Positions 1 to 5,356 of a stretch of 5,356 nt of DNA are shown piece after piece. The position numbers and the translations under genes are program-made. Under the pieces are notes generated by a model that was not told the DNA's origin, made no database searches, and saw only the letters and a list, made by a program, of their open reading frames with translations. Positions within the stretch are counted from its first letter, which is position 1. The number at the start of each line of letters is the position of its first letter. The DNA is from Nitrospira lenta (GTDB taxonomy: Bacteria; Nitrospirota; Nitrospiria; Nitrospirales; Nitrospiraceae), in NCBI GenBank assembly GCA_945906715.1, contig CAMDRK010000202.1, positions 1 through 5,356 of the forward strand, in the 5' to 3' direction.

Positions 1-1444
1 CAAGACCGGCCGATCCGATCGCATAGCCCTTGGTCACCGCCTTCGTCGTGTTGCCGACCGCATCCAATGGATCGGTGATGTCCCGCACCTCTTTCCCGAG
101 GTGGGCCATTTCCGCAATGCCGCCTGCGTTGTCTGTGATCGGTCCGAACGCATCGATCGCCACCACAATGCCGGCCATTGACAACATCGACACCGCCGCC
201 ACGGCTACGCCGTATAAGCCGCCCGATGCCGCGCCGCCGCAGACCCAATAGCTCCCAAGAATCGCGGCTCCGATCACTACAACCGGCCAAGCGGTCGCTT
301 CCATTCCAACCGCCAGGCCAGCGATGATGTTAGTCGCATGGCCCGTTTCACTGGCCTTGGCAATAGCCTTCACCGGCTTATAACTCTTGGACGTGTAGTA
401 ATCGGTAATAAAAACGAGTGCGAGGGTCACGGCCAAGCCGATCAACGCCGCAAGGTAGTAGCTCACGCCACTTACGCCGCCGACACCATCCATGATCGTA
501 GTCGTCACGGGGAAAAATGCCACCGCAGCGATGCCACCCGCCACAAACAGGCCCTTGTAGAGCGCCGTCATGATCCCGCCGCCCTGGCCCACCTTTACGA
601 AGAAAATACCGATGATTGTCGCGAAGATCGTGACGCCGCCGAGGGCGAGCGGATACAAAATCGGGGCGCTGACTCCCTTGAATAGCGTGAACGCCAAAAC
701 CATCGCCGCCACCGTCGTCACCGCATAGGTCTCAAAGAGGTCCGCAGCCATACCGGCACAGTCGCCGACATTATCTCCCACGTTGTCCGCGATCACGGCC
801 GGGTTACGAGGGTCGTCTTCAGGAATCCCCGCTTCGACTTTCCCGACGAGGTCTGCGCCGACGTCCGCCGCTTTGGTGTAGATACCGCCGCCCACACGGG
901 CAAATACCGAAATCAAACTGCCGCCGAACCCAAGACTTAGCAAGGCATGAATCGCCTTCTCCTGGCCCGCAAACTGCGCGGCCAACGTGTAGAAAATGGT
1001 GATGGCCAGCAAGCCCAAGCCGATTAACAAAAGTCCCGTCACCGCGCCGCCACGGAATGCCACGGTCAGCGCGGCATTCATCCCATTATGGGCAGCCTGG
1101 GCCGTCCGCACGTTGGCCCTCACCGCGATGACCATACCCACATACCCGGCCAGAGACGACGCGCCTGCGCCGATCAAAAACCCTATTGCGGTCAATAAGC
1201 CGAATTTGTCGGAAAACGCCCCCGCCCCCCACAACAGGGCGAATAACACGGCGGCAACGACACCGACGGTCTTGTACTGGCGGTTCAGGTAAGCGCTCGC
1301 GCCTTCCTGGATCGCCTTGGCAATATCCTGCATCTTCGGGTTCCCGGCATCGAGCTTAAACACCCACATGGCCAGGTACAGGCCATAGGCAATGCCCGTC
1401 ACCGCCGCTACCAACGCAAACATAATGATGACTGAGTCGCTCAC
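1..1444 (-). CDS. hppA: Membrane-bound proton-translocating pyrophosphatase, K+-independent type (partial, C-terminus outside window)
   Basis: This integral membrane enzyme hydrolyses pyrophosphate and uses the energy to pump protons across the cytoplasmic membrane. Translation gives 481 codons from a GTG start at 1444 and is still open at base 1; family members are usually about 660-780 residues, so roughly the last third is missing. Family signatures seen: EGASAYLNRQY (residues 47-57), the pyrophosphate-binding DVGADLVGKVE (194-204), NPAVIADNVGDNVGDCAGM (214-232) and DAFGPITDNAGGIAEM (431-446). Hydrophobic membrane segments lie near residues 5-28, 58-76, 83-108 and 132-155, with more downstream. 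GNTTKAVTK carries Lys468 and Thr471 at the positions that in this family mark the K+-independent, proton-pumping class; K+-dependent enzymes have Ala at the Lys position. The start is supported by GAAGGAG (complement of 1451-1457), six bases upstream. It has its own promoter and appears to be transcribed alone. Identification is secure; the subtype follows from family knowledge. Confidence 0.97.
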   Translation of the reverse strand, partial: MSDSVIIMFALVAAVTGIAYGLYLAMWVFKLDAGNPKMQDIAKAIQEGASAYLNRQYKTVGVVAAVLFALLWGAGAFSDKFGLLTAIGFLIGAGASSLAGYVGMVIAVRANVRTAQAAHNGMNAALTVAFRGGAVTGLLLIGLGLLAITIFYTLAAQFAGQEKAIHALLSLGFGGSLISVFARVGGGIYTKAADVGADLVGKVEAGIPEDDPRNPAVIADNVGDNVGDCAGMAADLFETYAVTTVAAMVLAFTLFKGVSAPILYPLALGGVTIFATIIGIFFVKVGQGGGIMTALYKGLFVAGGIAAVAFFPVTTTIMDGVGGVSGVSYYLAALIGLAVTLALVFITDYYTSKSYKPVKAIAKASETGHATNIIAGLAVGMEATAWPVVVIGAAILGSYWVCGGAASGGLYGVAVAAVSMLSMAGIVVAIDAFGPITDNAGGIAEMAHLGKEVRDITDPLDAVGNTTKAVTKGYAIGSAGL

Positions 1445-1450
1445 AGGTCA

Positions 1451-1457
1451 CTCCTTC
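1451..1457 (-). promoter_or_regulatory. Ribosome binding site of hppA
   Basis: The minus strand reads GAAGGAG here, six bases before a GTG start codon at 1444-1442. Its strength and spacing decide the start in favour of this GTG; the next in-frame Met (codon 8) has no such site. Confidence 0.85.
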
Positions 1458-1464
1458 TATAGGT

Positions 1465-1474
1465 AAAGGCCTTT
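1465..1474. repeat. 10-bp perfect palindrome in the hppA leader
   Basis: AAAGGCCTTT is a perfect palindrome 20 bases upstream of the hppA start codon and just outside its ribosome binding site. It could be a protein-binding half-site pair or merely chance; a loop-free palindrome cannot form a useful RNA hairpin by itself. Confidence 0.3.
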
Positions 1475-1581
1475 TATGTCACACGGTTCCCCTTGGCTTC
1501 AACCCATCAAAAGTACGTGTGGGGGGAAAACCGTAGGGTGGTGCAAATCCTGCCGAAGCTAACTGCCTGAAAAGTTGGGCC

Positions 1582-1610
1582 ATTCTATACGGGTGGGGAA
1601 GTGGGATCAA
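1582..1610 (-). promoter_or_regulatory. Predicted sigma70-type promoter of hppA
   Basis: On the minus strand a -35 box TTGATC (complement of 1605-1610, 4 of 6 consensus bases) is followed after exactly 17 bases by a -10 box TAGAAT (complement of 1582-1587, 5 of 6). Transcription would start near 1575, giving an hppA leader of about 130 bases. The location, in the non-coding gap directly before hppA, fits. This is a consensus match only. Confidence 0.55.
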
Positions 1611-1712
1611 GATGAAAAAATGGAGAGGGATGGAGGCTGATGATCTTCTGTGTTCGCGCAATGCGCTCGGACTCGTCGGTCTGGTTCTTCTGGATGAATT
1701 TCCAGTCCGATC

Positions 1713-1735
1713 AACCAAACAAACCAAACAAACCA
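1713..1735. repeat. 9-bp A/C-rich tandem repeat, about 2.6 copies
   Basis: The unit AACCAAACA occurs at 1713-1721 and 1722-1730, followed by a partial copy AACCA at 1731-1735. Degenerate continuation runs to another AACCA at 1749-1753. The complement is T/G-rich (TGTTTGGTT). Because the period is a multiple of three, all frames stay open through it, which creates spurious open frames on both strands. I recall similar tracts between genes in Nitrospira genomes; that link is from memory and untested. Confidence 0.75.
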
Positions 1736-1757
1736 GATATACAAAATGAACCAGCAT

Positions 1758-1775
1758 TCGTTGGTCGCGCGCAGT
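1758..1775 (+). repeat. Copy 1 of spaced motif TCGTT-N4-GCGCGCAGT
   Basis: TCGTT at 1758-1762 and GCGCGCAGT at 1767-1775 are separated by four bases. The same two blocks with the same spacing recur at 4048-4065 inside the inverted-repeat element. Both copies are intergenic and in the same orientation, suggesting relics of one dispersed repeat family. Confidence 0.45.
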
Positions 1776-1826
1776 GGACGATCAATCAGCCCCCATCCCT
1801 GGGAGGAGCGAGCGAATTTGGAGCGA

Positions 1827-2474
1827 TCATTTCTGTTTTGTATAATAGACTCCTGGCACTTTTTCCTTCTTGAAGACTTCTGGAAAATACGAAGCTTTCC
1901 GTGACGGCTCTCCGACAAGAGTCAGGCGCGGACTCTGAACGGCAGCCAGCTGTTGCTCGGCTTCCTGCAGCCACTGCACCAATTGTTTCCCAGCCTCTCG
2001 CTCGATGGCTAGGTCGGTTTGGAGCTCGTCGATGGGTTTCATCTGAGACCGGAGGATGCCAAGTTCTTCCGCCTGTTTCTGACAACGGGCATGTTCCTCT
2101 TTCAGCAAAGATTCCAGAATCTCCACCCTCTTTTCGAGTGTTGCCGTAGGGTTCTTCAGCGGGGACGCCTTGGGCATCGGCGGTTTGCTGTCTTCACGAA
2201 GCAGACCGAGCCCTATCATGATCGTCTTCAACGAGAAAGGCTCTGGCCTGGCAGAAGACCGCCCACCAGCAGCATGTCGTGTCACTTCCTGGGGACTCTT
2301 CGCGCAGTTCCCATTCGATTCAGGACCAAACAGCACATCCAACGAGTAATTCAGAAACTCAGGAAGCTGGCTGGTGGCATCGAGCGGCAACCCTCCAGGG
2401 CCGCGCCTGATCGCTATGTCACCAGGCCGGAGCACCCCGCTCTGCATCATCATCTTGAAGGCCATCAAGCTCAT
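1827..2474 (-). CDS. Hypothetical protein with C-terminal coiled coil
   Basis: I do not recognise this 215-residue protein. It has no signal peptide or strong membrane segment, so it is probably cytoplasmic. Residues 1-50 look folded and contain a Met-rich start and RRGPGGLP (23-30); 51-112 are richer in Pro, Ser and Gly and look partly disordered. Residues 113-179 form a charged, Leu-spaced helix typical of a coiled coil (for example LEKRVEILESLLKEE, then LQTDLAIERE and LQEAEQQLAAV), with a break at Pro147. The tail is basic, rich in Lys and Tyr. The ATG at 2474 is the only good start: an in-frame TAG lies six codons upstream. An AGGAG (complement of 2487-2491) sits 12 bases before it, rather far. 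G-rich first codon positions support this strand over a long plus-strand open frame covering the same DNA. It may oligomerise; its function is unknown. Confidence 0.75.
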   Translation of the reverse strand: MSLMAFKMMMQSGVLRPGDIAIRRGPGGLPLDATSQLPEFLNYSLDVLFGPESNGNCAKSPQEVTRHAAGGRSSARPEPFSLKTIMIGLGLLREDSKPPMPKASPLKNPTATLEKRVEILESLLKEEHARCQKQAEELGILRSQMKPIDELQTDLAIEREAGKQLVQWLQEAEQQLAAVQSPRLTLVGEPSRKASYFPEVFKKEKVPGVYYTKQK

Positions 2475-2740
2475 TGTCTCTACTCGCTCCTACCTGTTGT
2501 GGGAGAGATCTCAACCAAGCGCCAAGGTCTCCGAGTCTCTCTGTGCTCCGCTCACCCGATGGGCACACCCAAACTATCGCGGTTCGGAGGCCCGGACAAT
2601 AACGTAAAGGTAGGGACGTTAGTACTTCAGAGGGAGTCTTCGTGCCTCTCCTTTAGTTTGGCTGGGGTAAAACCGATAACGATAGCCGAAAGCCTCTTCT
2701 AACCTGACGGATGGGCATGACGTAGGGGAAGTGTACAGTT
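2475..2740. other. Divergent intergenic region
   Basis: These 266 bases separate the minus-strand coiled-coil gene from the plus-strand HDOD gene and must hold both promoters. Only weak matches are visible: on the plus strand TTGGCT and GATAGC with a 17-base gap near 2657-2685, and on the minus strand TTGTCC and TAGTTT with a 17-base gap within about 2570-2600. Neither is good enough to call. Open frames crossing the region look like shadows. Confidence 0.5.
2724..2730 (+). promoter_or_regulatory. Ribosome binding site of the HDOD gene
   Basis: AGGGGAA lies ten bases before the ATG at 2741. A GTG at 2731 is out of frame with the protein, so this site supports the ATG. Confidence 0.6.
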
Positions 2741-3598
2741 ATGGCCTCGGCACAAGAACTTGTCCAATCCTGCTCAAACCTCTTCACTCTCCCAGAAATC
2801 TACCTCCGCGTGCGCGATGTCGTCGACAATCCCAAATCGACCATGGATGATCTGGCCAATGCTCTGAAATTCGATCCGGCCATCTCCGCGCGTCTCCTGA
2901 AAATCGTGAATAGCCCGCTCTATGGATTCCCCCAGCAGATCGATCGCATCAGTCGAGCAGTCAGCCTGCTTGGCATGCAATCCGTCAGCGACTTGGTCGC
3001 CTCCACCACAATCGGACAGACATTCACCGGAATGACAGTGAGCATCATGGACCTCCCGGCCTTCTGGCGGAAGAGCGTGCTCTGCGCCCTGTTGGCCGGA
3101 AAAATTGCCAAAGCCGGCGGCATCAAGGAGAGCGAGCGATTCTTTATCGAAGGCCTGCTGCGGGATATCGGCCACTTGGTGCTCTATCAAACCATTCCGC
3201 AACGGGCGCAGTCCGCCCTGGTCGAAGCCGGATATCTCGGGTCACCGCTCGCCGAAGTGGAGCAATCGAATATCGGATGCGATTTCACCGAAGTCGGCGC
3301 AGAACTGGTTCGTTTCTGGAACATGCCGAACCAGATCGAGCAGGCCATTCGCCACCAACTGAATCCGAACGAAGCCGGCGAATTCAAGCTCCACGCATCG
3401 ATCGTCCACCTTGCCGGCGCCGTTGCCGACCACGCCGAATTGGAACAGGCCCAGGCCAGCCAACTGCCGGCATGTGATCCGTCAGCTCTCTCCTGCACCA
3501 AATTCAATGCCGATGAATGCCCCGCTCTGCTCAAAGAAGCCCAAGAGCAGCTTCAAGACACCCTCACCTTTATCTACCCTTTAGCGATGGCGGCGTAG
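2741..3598 (+). CDS. HDOD domain-containing signalling protein
   Basis: HDOD proteins are relatives of HD phosphohydrolases that have generally lost catalysis and act as regulatory or scaffold modules in bacterial signalling, such as motility, second-messenger or stress control. This 285-residue protein is essentially a lone HDOD domain at about residues 10-210, without a fused receiver, GGDEF, EAL or kinase domain. Typical features are LPEIYLRV (17-24), DPAISARLLKIVNSPLYG (45-62), ISRAVSLLGM (70-79), the FWRKS helix (108-112), FFIEGLLRDIGHLVLY (134-149) and IVHLAGAVADH (221-231). The usual HD-type GLLHDIGK reads GLLRDIGH here (Arg141, Asp142, His145), and the His expected after FWR is Lys111, so the metal site is incomplete and hydrolase activity is unlikely. 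The C-terminus has four Cys residues in the whole chain's last 106 positions and an acidic, Gln-rich helix. It is cytoplasmic, with no signal peptide. The partner is unknown; the neighbours do not reveal it. Confidence 0.9.
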   Translation: MASAQELVQSCSNLFTLPEIYLRVRDVVDNPKSTMDDLANALKFDPAISARLLKIVNSPLYGFPQQIDRISRAVSLLGMQSVSDLVASTTIGQTFTGMTVSIMDLPAFWRKSVLCALLAGKIAKAGGIKESERFFIEGLLRDIGHLVLYQTIPQRAQSALVEAGYLGSPLAEVEQSNIGCDFTEVGAELVRFWNMPNQIEQAIRHQLNPNEAGEFKLHASIVHLAGAVADHAELEQAQASQLPACDPSALSCTKFNADECPALLKEAQEQLQDTLTFIYPLAMAA

Positions 3599-3659
3599 CT
3601 ACAGCTTACTAGCGTACTACGATGAATCAATCCGTCCAGCTTCCCGGTGATAAGTTGGT

Positions 3660-3688
3660 TTGCGGTTCAAAAAAGGACTTGCTATAGT
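3660..3688 (+). promoter_or_regulatory. Predicted extended -10 promoter of the small gene
   Basis: TATAGT at 3683-3688 matches the -10 consensus at 5 of 6 bases and is preceded by TGC, the extended -10 element. A weak -35 TTGCGG lies at 3660-3665 with a 17-base spacer. Transcription would start near 3695, giving a leader of only about 14 bases that consists essentially of the ribosome binding site. This separates the small gene from the HDOD gene despite their shared strand. Confidence 0.55.
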
Positions 3689-3695
3689 GCGCGGT

Positions 3696-3700
3696 GGAGG
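3696..3700 (+). promoter_or_regulatory. Ribosome binding site deciding the small gene's start
   Basis: GGAGG, continuing as GGAGGAAAT, sits eight bases before a GTG at 3709. An earlier in-frame GTG at 3694 overlaps this site and lies at or before the predicted transcription start, so 3709 is the better start. Confidence 0.7.
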
Positions 3701-3708
3701 AAATAGTT

Positions 3709-3963
3709 GTGGGCGTGGCACCGGATTATATTTTGGTGGAGGGACAGCAGTTCAGCAAGGCGAAGCTGTCGCTGGACAACCACGTCTACAAGAACTGTGC
3801 GATCGATGACTGCGACATCTATTTCAGCGGTGGACAATACGAGTTGCTCGACACCCACATTACCAACTCCCGCCTTATCCTCAACCACCCGGCCAAGGGC
3901 ATGTACAATGCCGTTCAGATTTTCAAGATGAAGTCTCCTGGCTCCAGCATCGTCGCCGAGTAG
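3709..3963 (+). CDS. Small hypothetical protein with beta-strand-repeat character
   Basis: I do not recognise this 84-residue protein and assign no function. From about residue 8 to 60 it shows short alternating hydrophobic stretches separated by polar turns: DYILVEG, AKLSLDNHVYKNCAIDDCDI, YFSGGQYELLDTHITNSRLI. This rhythm, including the NCAIDDCDI step, resembles one or two coils of a right-handed parallel beta-helix or pentapeptide-like stack, though it is too short for a full solenoid. There are two Cys (30 and 35), and no signal peptide or membrane segment. The GTG start at 3709 follows a strong GGAGG; starting at 3694 would add five residues but place the start inside the ribosome site. 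It has its own promoter, lies 110 bases after the HDOD gene and is followed at once by the inverted-repeat element. Real expression is likely from these signals; the fold is inferred. Confidence 0.72.
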   Translation: MGVAPDYILVEGQQFSKAKLSLDNHVYKNCAIDDCDIYFSGGQYELLDTHITNSRLILNHPAKGMYNAVQIFKMKSPGSSIVAE

Positions 3964-3964
3964 C

Positions 3965-4146
3965 GGGTGTTGAAAAAACCTGCCAGCAAGGGGAGGGAGC
4001 GGCCAGGTGCCCTTCTTGCTCGCAGAACGCGCACGATAAAACGGTGCTCGTTCGATGCGCGCAGTAAAGGGCAGCCTCGGCCACTCCCCTAAAGAGGAAT
4101 AAAGAGAATTGGGATGGGCTTTCTAGACAGGCTTTTTTGAACACCC
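3965..4146. repeat. Nested inverted-repeat element between convergent genes
   Basis: The outer arms are GGGTGTTGAAAAAACCTG (3965-3982) and CAGGCTTTTTTGAACACCC (4128-4146), complementary except for one mismatch and one bulged base. Inside is a second inverted pair, GGGAGCGGCCAGGTGCCCTT (3995-4014) with AAGGGCAGCCTCGGCCACTCCC (split here as 4067-4077 and 4078-4088), complementary with one mismatch and two bulges. The centre is GC-rich and contains GCGCACGAT and GATGCGCGC near 4030-4062. No coding frame fits. The left arm begins two bases after the small gene's stop codon, and the right arm lies 73 bases past the cytochrome gene's stop. It may act as a bidirectional terminator or be a transposase-less (MITE- or REP-like) repeat; I recall similar GGGTGTT-A-tract ends in Nitrospira intergenic DNA. 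Confidence 0.7.
4048..4065 (+). repeat. Copy 2 of spaced motif TCGTT-N4-GCGCGCAGT
   Basis: TCGTT at 4048-4052 and GCGCGCAGT at 4057-4065, with the same four-base gap as at 1758-1775. It sits in the centre of the inverted-repeat element. Confidence 0.45.
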
Positions 4147-4219
4147 TTCTTGTCGGGCACCTCGCCATTCCCTTCAAGAGCCGAGACTGTGTCACCCCCT
4201 TACGCCTAACCCCTCACCC
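4147..4219. other. Short 3' spacer of the cytochrome gene
   Basis: This is non-coding. On the minus strand the sequence just after the stop codon is a G-rich run with GTAAGGG-like repeats (complements near 4196-4203 and 4217-4223, the latter including the stop codon itself). CCCTTCTTG at 4144-4152 is a direct repeat of 4010-4018 inside the inverted-repeat element. No independent terminator is visible, so termination of the cytochrome transcript probably uses the element beyond. Confidence 0.4.
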
Positions 4220-5356
4220 TTACTTGCTGACAGCGACATTCTCCGCATACTTGACGATCTCGACAGGCTGGAAGACCGGATCTTGGGAGCCCTTGGAAGA
4301 CTCGGCTTCAACACGCTGCAGGAATGAGGTAGTGCCTGTAATGGGCGCGTAGTTGAGGGTCACCTCAACATCGAAGGTCTTGGTGTCTTTTGGCGTGGGG
4401 AAGGTAAAGGTCTCGACGCGCATTTCTTCCGGTTTCAAAACCGTATCTTCAAGAACCTTGACTGCTTCAAAGTCGAAGCTCGTCTTCTGGCCCTTGCCAT
4501 CCTGATAGACTCGGCCATAGACCCGCTTGTCGGTGAAGACGGTCTTCAAATTCTTCCCTTTGATGTCCAGATCCAACACCACGCTTGCCCAGGCCGGATG
4601 GGTGGCCGGCAGATTGTGCGGAACAAGACTTTGCACCTTCACCATAACCGTGGTATTTTCGCCCTCGATCCTCGTTTTGACGTCCAGTTTGGCTGCTTCC
4701 TGGCGGAGCTTGCCAATACGACCTGGGAAGGTATGGTTCGCCACCTTGCGTTTCCTCTCCCCATTCGCCGATTCCCCCACCTGCTCCGGCATGTGGCAGG
4801 TCTGACATTCTTTGCCGGACTTCACTGCCTTGCTCTGATCCCAGTTGCCCAGCAGGTCGTTGGCCTTGCCTAAGCCAACAGCTGAAGTGACCGACTGATG
4901 GCAATTGAGGCAGAGATCGGACTTTTGAAACAGACCCAGCTCTATCGACTGGTGTGCCCGGTTCTGAACAGAGTCCTTATAGGGGCCATAGACGGTCTTG
5001 CTCTCGAGTTCGTATTTGGGCTCCGGCGGTTGTTTGGTTCGATCAACATGCTTGATCAAATGGCATTGCGCACAGGCTACCCCATCCAGCGATGGGTCAC
5101 CGGCCTTGGCCTGATTGATAAAGAGTTGGACTTGGTTGGAGAATTCGCGCACGTGGGGCGCATGACAGCGAAAACACATGGCTTTGTCTTTCCCTGCCGG
5201 AGAAGCTAAGAACGCGTCGAGCGAGGCACGAAAGGCCGGGGAATGGATCGAGCGTGAGAGCGGAGAAGTTTCCCACTCTTCATACACACGCTCATGGCAG
5301 CGTTTGCACTTGCTGGAAGTTGGGAAGGCCTGTTCGATAGTACTCTGCGACAAAGC
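4220..5356 (-). CDS. Pentahaem c-type cytochrome, cytochrome c554-like (partial, N-terminus outside window)
   Basis: This is a multihaem electron-transfer protein expected in the periplasm or at its membranes. Counting the TTG-encoded residue at 5353 as 1, five CXXCH haem-binding motifs are present: CKRCH (16-20), CFRCH (60-64), CAQCH (94-98), CLNCH (148-152) and CQTCH (183-187). Candidate distal haem ligands include His37 (in SIHSPAF), His67, His134 and His207 (in NHTFPG). The N-terminal two-thirds resembles the cytochrome c554/c-prime type fold. Residues 225-377 form a haem-free, beta-rich domain with VPHNLPATHPAW (244-255) and DTVLKPEEMRVETFTF (303-318), echoing the GHxxPtG and later conserved strands that follow haem domains in related proteins. 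The frame is open to the window edge. The only candidate start (TTG, 5353) gives no signal peptide, although the haem motifs require export, so the true start and signal lie beyond 5356. Haem count and class are firm; redox partner and substrate are unknown. Confidence 0.92.
   Translation of the reverse strand, partial: ALSQSTIEQAFPTSSKCKRCHERVYEEWETSPLSRSIHSPAFRASLDAFLASPAGKDKAMCFRCHAPHVREFSNQVQLFINQAKAGDPSLDGVACAQCHLIKHVDRTKQPPEPKYELESKTVYGPYKDSVQNRAHQSIELGLFQKSDLCLNCHQSVTSAVGLGKANDLLGNWDQSKAVKSGKECQTCHMPEQVGESANGERKRKVANHTFPGRIGKLRQEAAKLDVKTRIEGENTTVMVKVQSLVPHNLPATHPAWASVVLDLDIKGKNLKTVFTDKRVYGRVYQDGKGQKTSFDFEAVKVLEDTVLKPEEMRVETFTFPTPKDTKTFDVEVTLNYAPITGTTSFLQRVEAESSKGSQDPVFQPVEIVKYAENVAVSK

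Larger units (their letters stand above)
1445..1826. other. Intergenic region between hppA and the coiled-coil gene
   Basis: I see no credible gene in these 382 bases. Short open frames occur on both strands, but they read through the tandem tract and give low-complexity peptides rich in Leu, Val, Cys and Trp, or Asn, Lys and Pro, without ribosome sites. Apart from the hppA promoter and leader, the stretch holds the 9-bp tandem tract at 1713-1735, a distant inverted pair CTGGTTC (1681-1687) and GAACCAG (1748-1754) around it, a copy of the spaced motif TCGTT-N4-GCGCGCAGT (1758-1775), and a small palindrome TCCCTGGGA near 1797-1805. No convincing terminator with a U-tract is visible after the upstream gene. 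Confidence 0.6.

Noticed and set aside
30..1292. Several plus-strand open frames of 73-115 codons
   Set aside because: All lie antisense to hppA, whose frame is continuous and strongly conserved.
1479..1918. Minus-strand open frames of 92 and 103 codons across the tandem tract
   Set aside because: They read through the 9-bp repeat and give low-complexity peptides, one overlaps the end of the coiled-coil gene, and neither has a ribosome site.
2657..2685. Possible promoter for the HDOD gene
   Set aside because: TTGGCT and GATAGC have correct spacing but the -10 matches at only 3 of 6 bases; a similarly poor alternative overlaps it.
2019..2702. 227-codon plus-strand open frame
   Set aside because: It lies largely opposite the coiled-coil gene. 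Its product is rich in Arg, His and Pro with no recognisable motif, it lacks a ribosome site, and it runs to just before the HDOD gene. The minus-strand frame has better codon pattern and protein character.
2774..3534. Minus-strand and alternate plus-strand frames within the HDOD gene
   Set aside because: They are shadows of a gene with clear HDOD motifs in its own frame.
3923..4352. Open frames of 90 (minus) and 71 (plus) codons over the inverted-repeat element
   Set aside because: They cross the repeat and the ends of flanking genes, with no ribosome site or protein-like composition.
4467..5209. Other frames within the cytochrome gene, including a 145-codon minus-strand frame
   Set aside because: They overlap the frame with five CXXCH motifs. 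Their Gly-, Arg- and Gln-rich or hydrophobic products are frame-shifted readings of it.
5351..5353. TTG as the true start of the cytochrome gene
   Set aside because: A c-type cytochrome needs an export signal, and the first haem motif comes only 15 residues later. The frame remains open to the edge, so the start is outside the window.

Overview
The window is ordinary bacterial chromosome with five protein genes and several structured intergenic regions. Base composition is moderately GC-rich by eye. The host is most likely Nitrospira or a close relative (Nitrospirota). That rests on the K+-independent pyrophosphatase, the multihaem cytochrome, and intergenic repeats that look to me like those common in Nitrospira genomes: an A/C-rich 9-bp tandem tract and a long inverted repeat with GGGTGTTnAAAAAA ends. 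No alignment was run, so the assignment is an inference.

From the left: bases 1-1444 (minus strand) hold the N-terminal 481 codons of a membrane-bound proton-pumping pyrophosphatase (hppA), with a clear ribosome site and a good sigma70-type promoter. Bases 1445-1826 are non-coding and hold that promoter, a palindrome in the leader and the tandem tract. Bases 1827-2474 (minus) encode an unrecognised 215-residue protein with a C-terminal coiled coil. A divergent 266-bp spacer follows. Bases 2741-3598 (plus) encode an HDOD-domain signalling protein whose HD-like metal site has decayed. Bases 3709-3963 (plus) encode an 84-residue protein of repetitive beta-strand character, with its own extended -10 promoter and a very short leader. 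Bases 3965-4146 form a nested inverted-repeat element between convergent genes. Bases 4220-5356 (minus) encode a five-haem c-type cytochrome whose signal peptide lies beyond the right edge.

The genes do not form one operon or an obvious shared system. The pyrophosphatase and cytochrome belong to membrane energy metabolism, the HDOD protein to signalling, and the other two are unassigned. I see no CRISPR array, tRNA, rRNA, transposase, toxin-antitoxin pair or defence cassette. The points most worth a second look are the nested inverted repeat, a spaced motif it shares with the other large intergenic region, and the two unassigned proteins.
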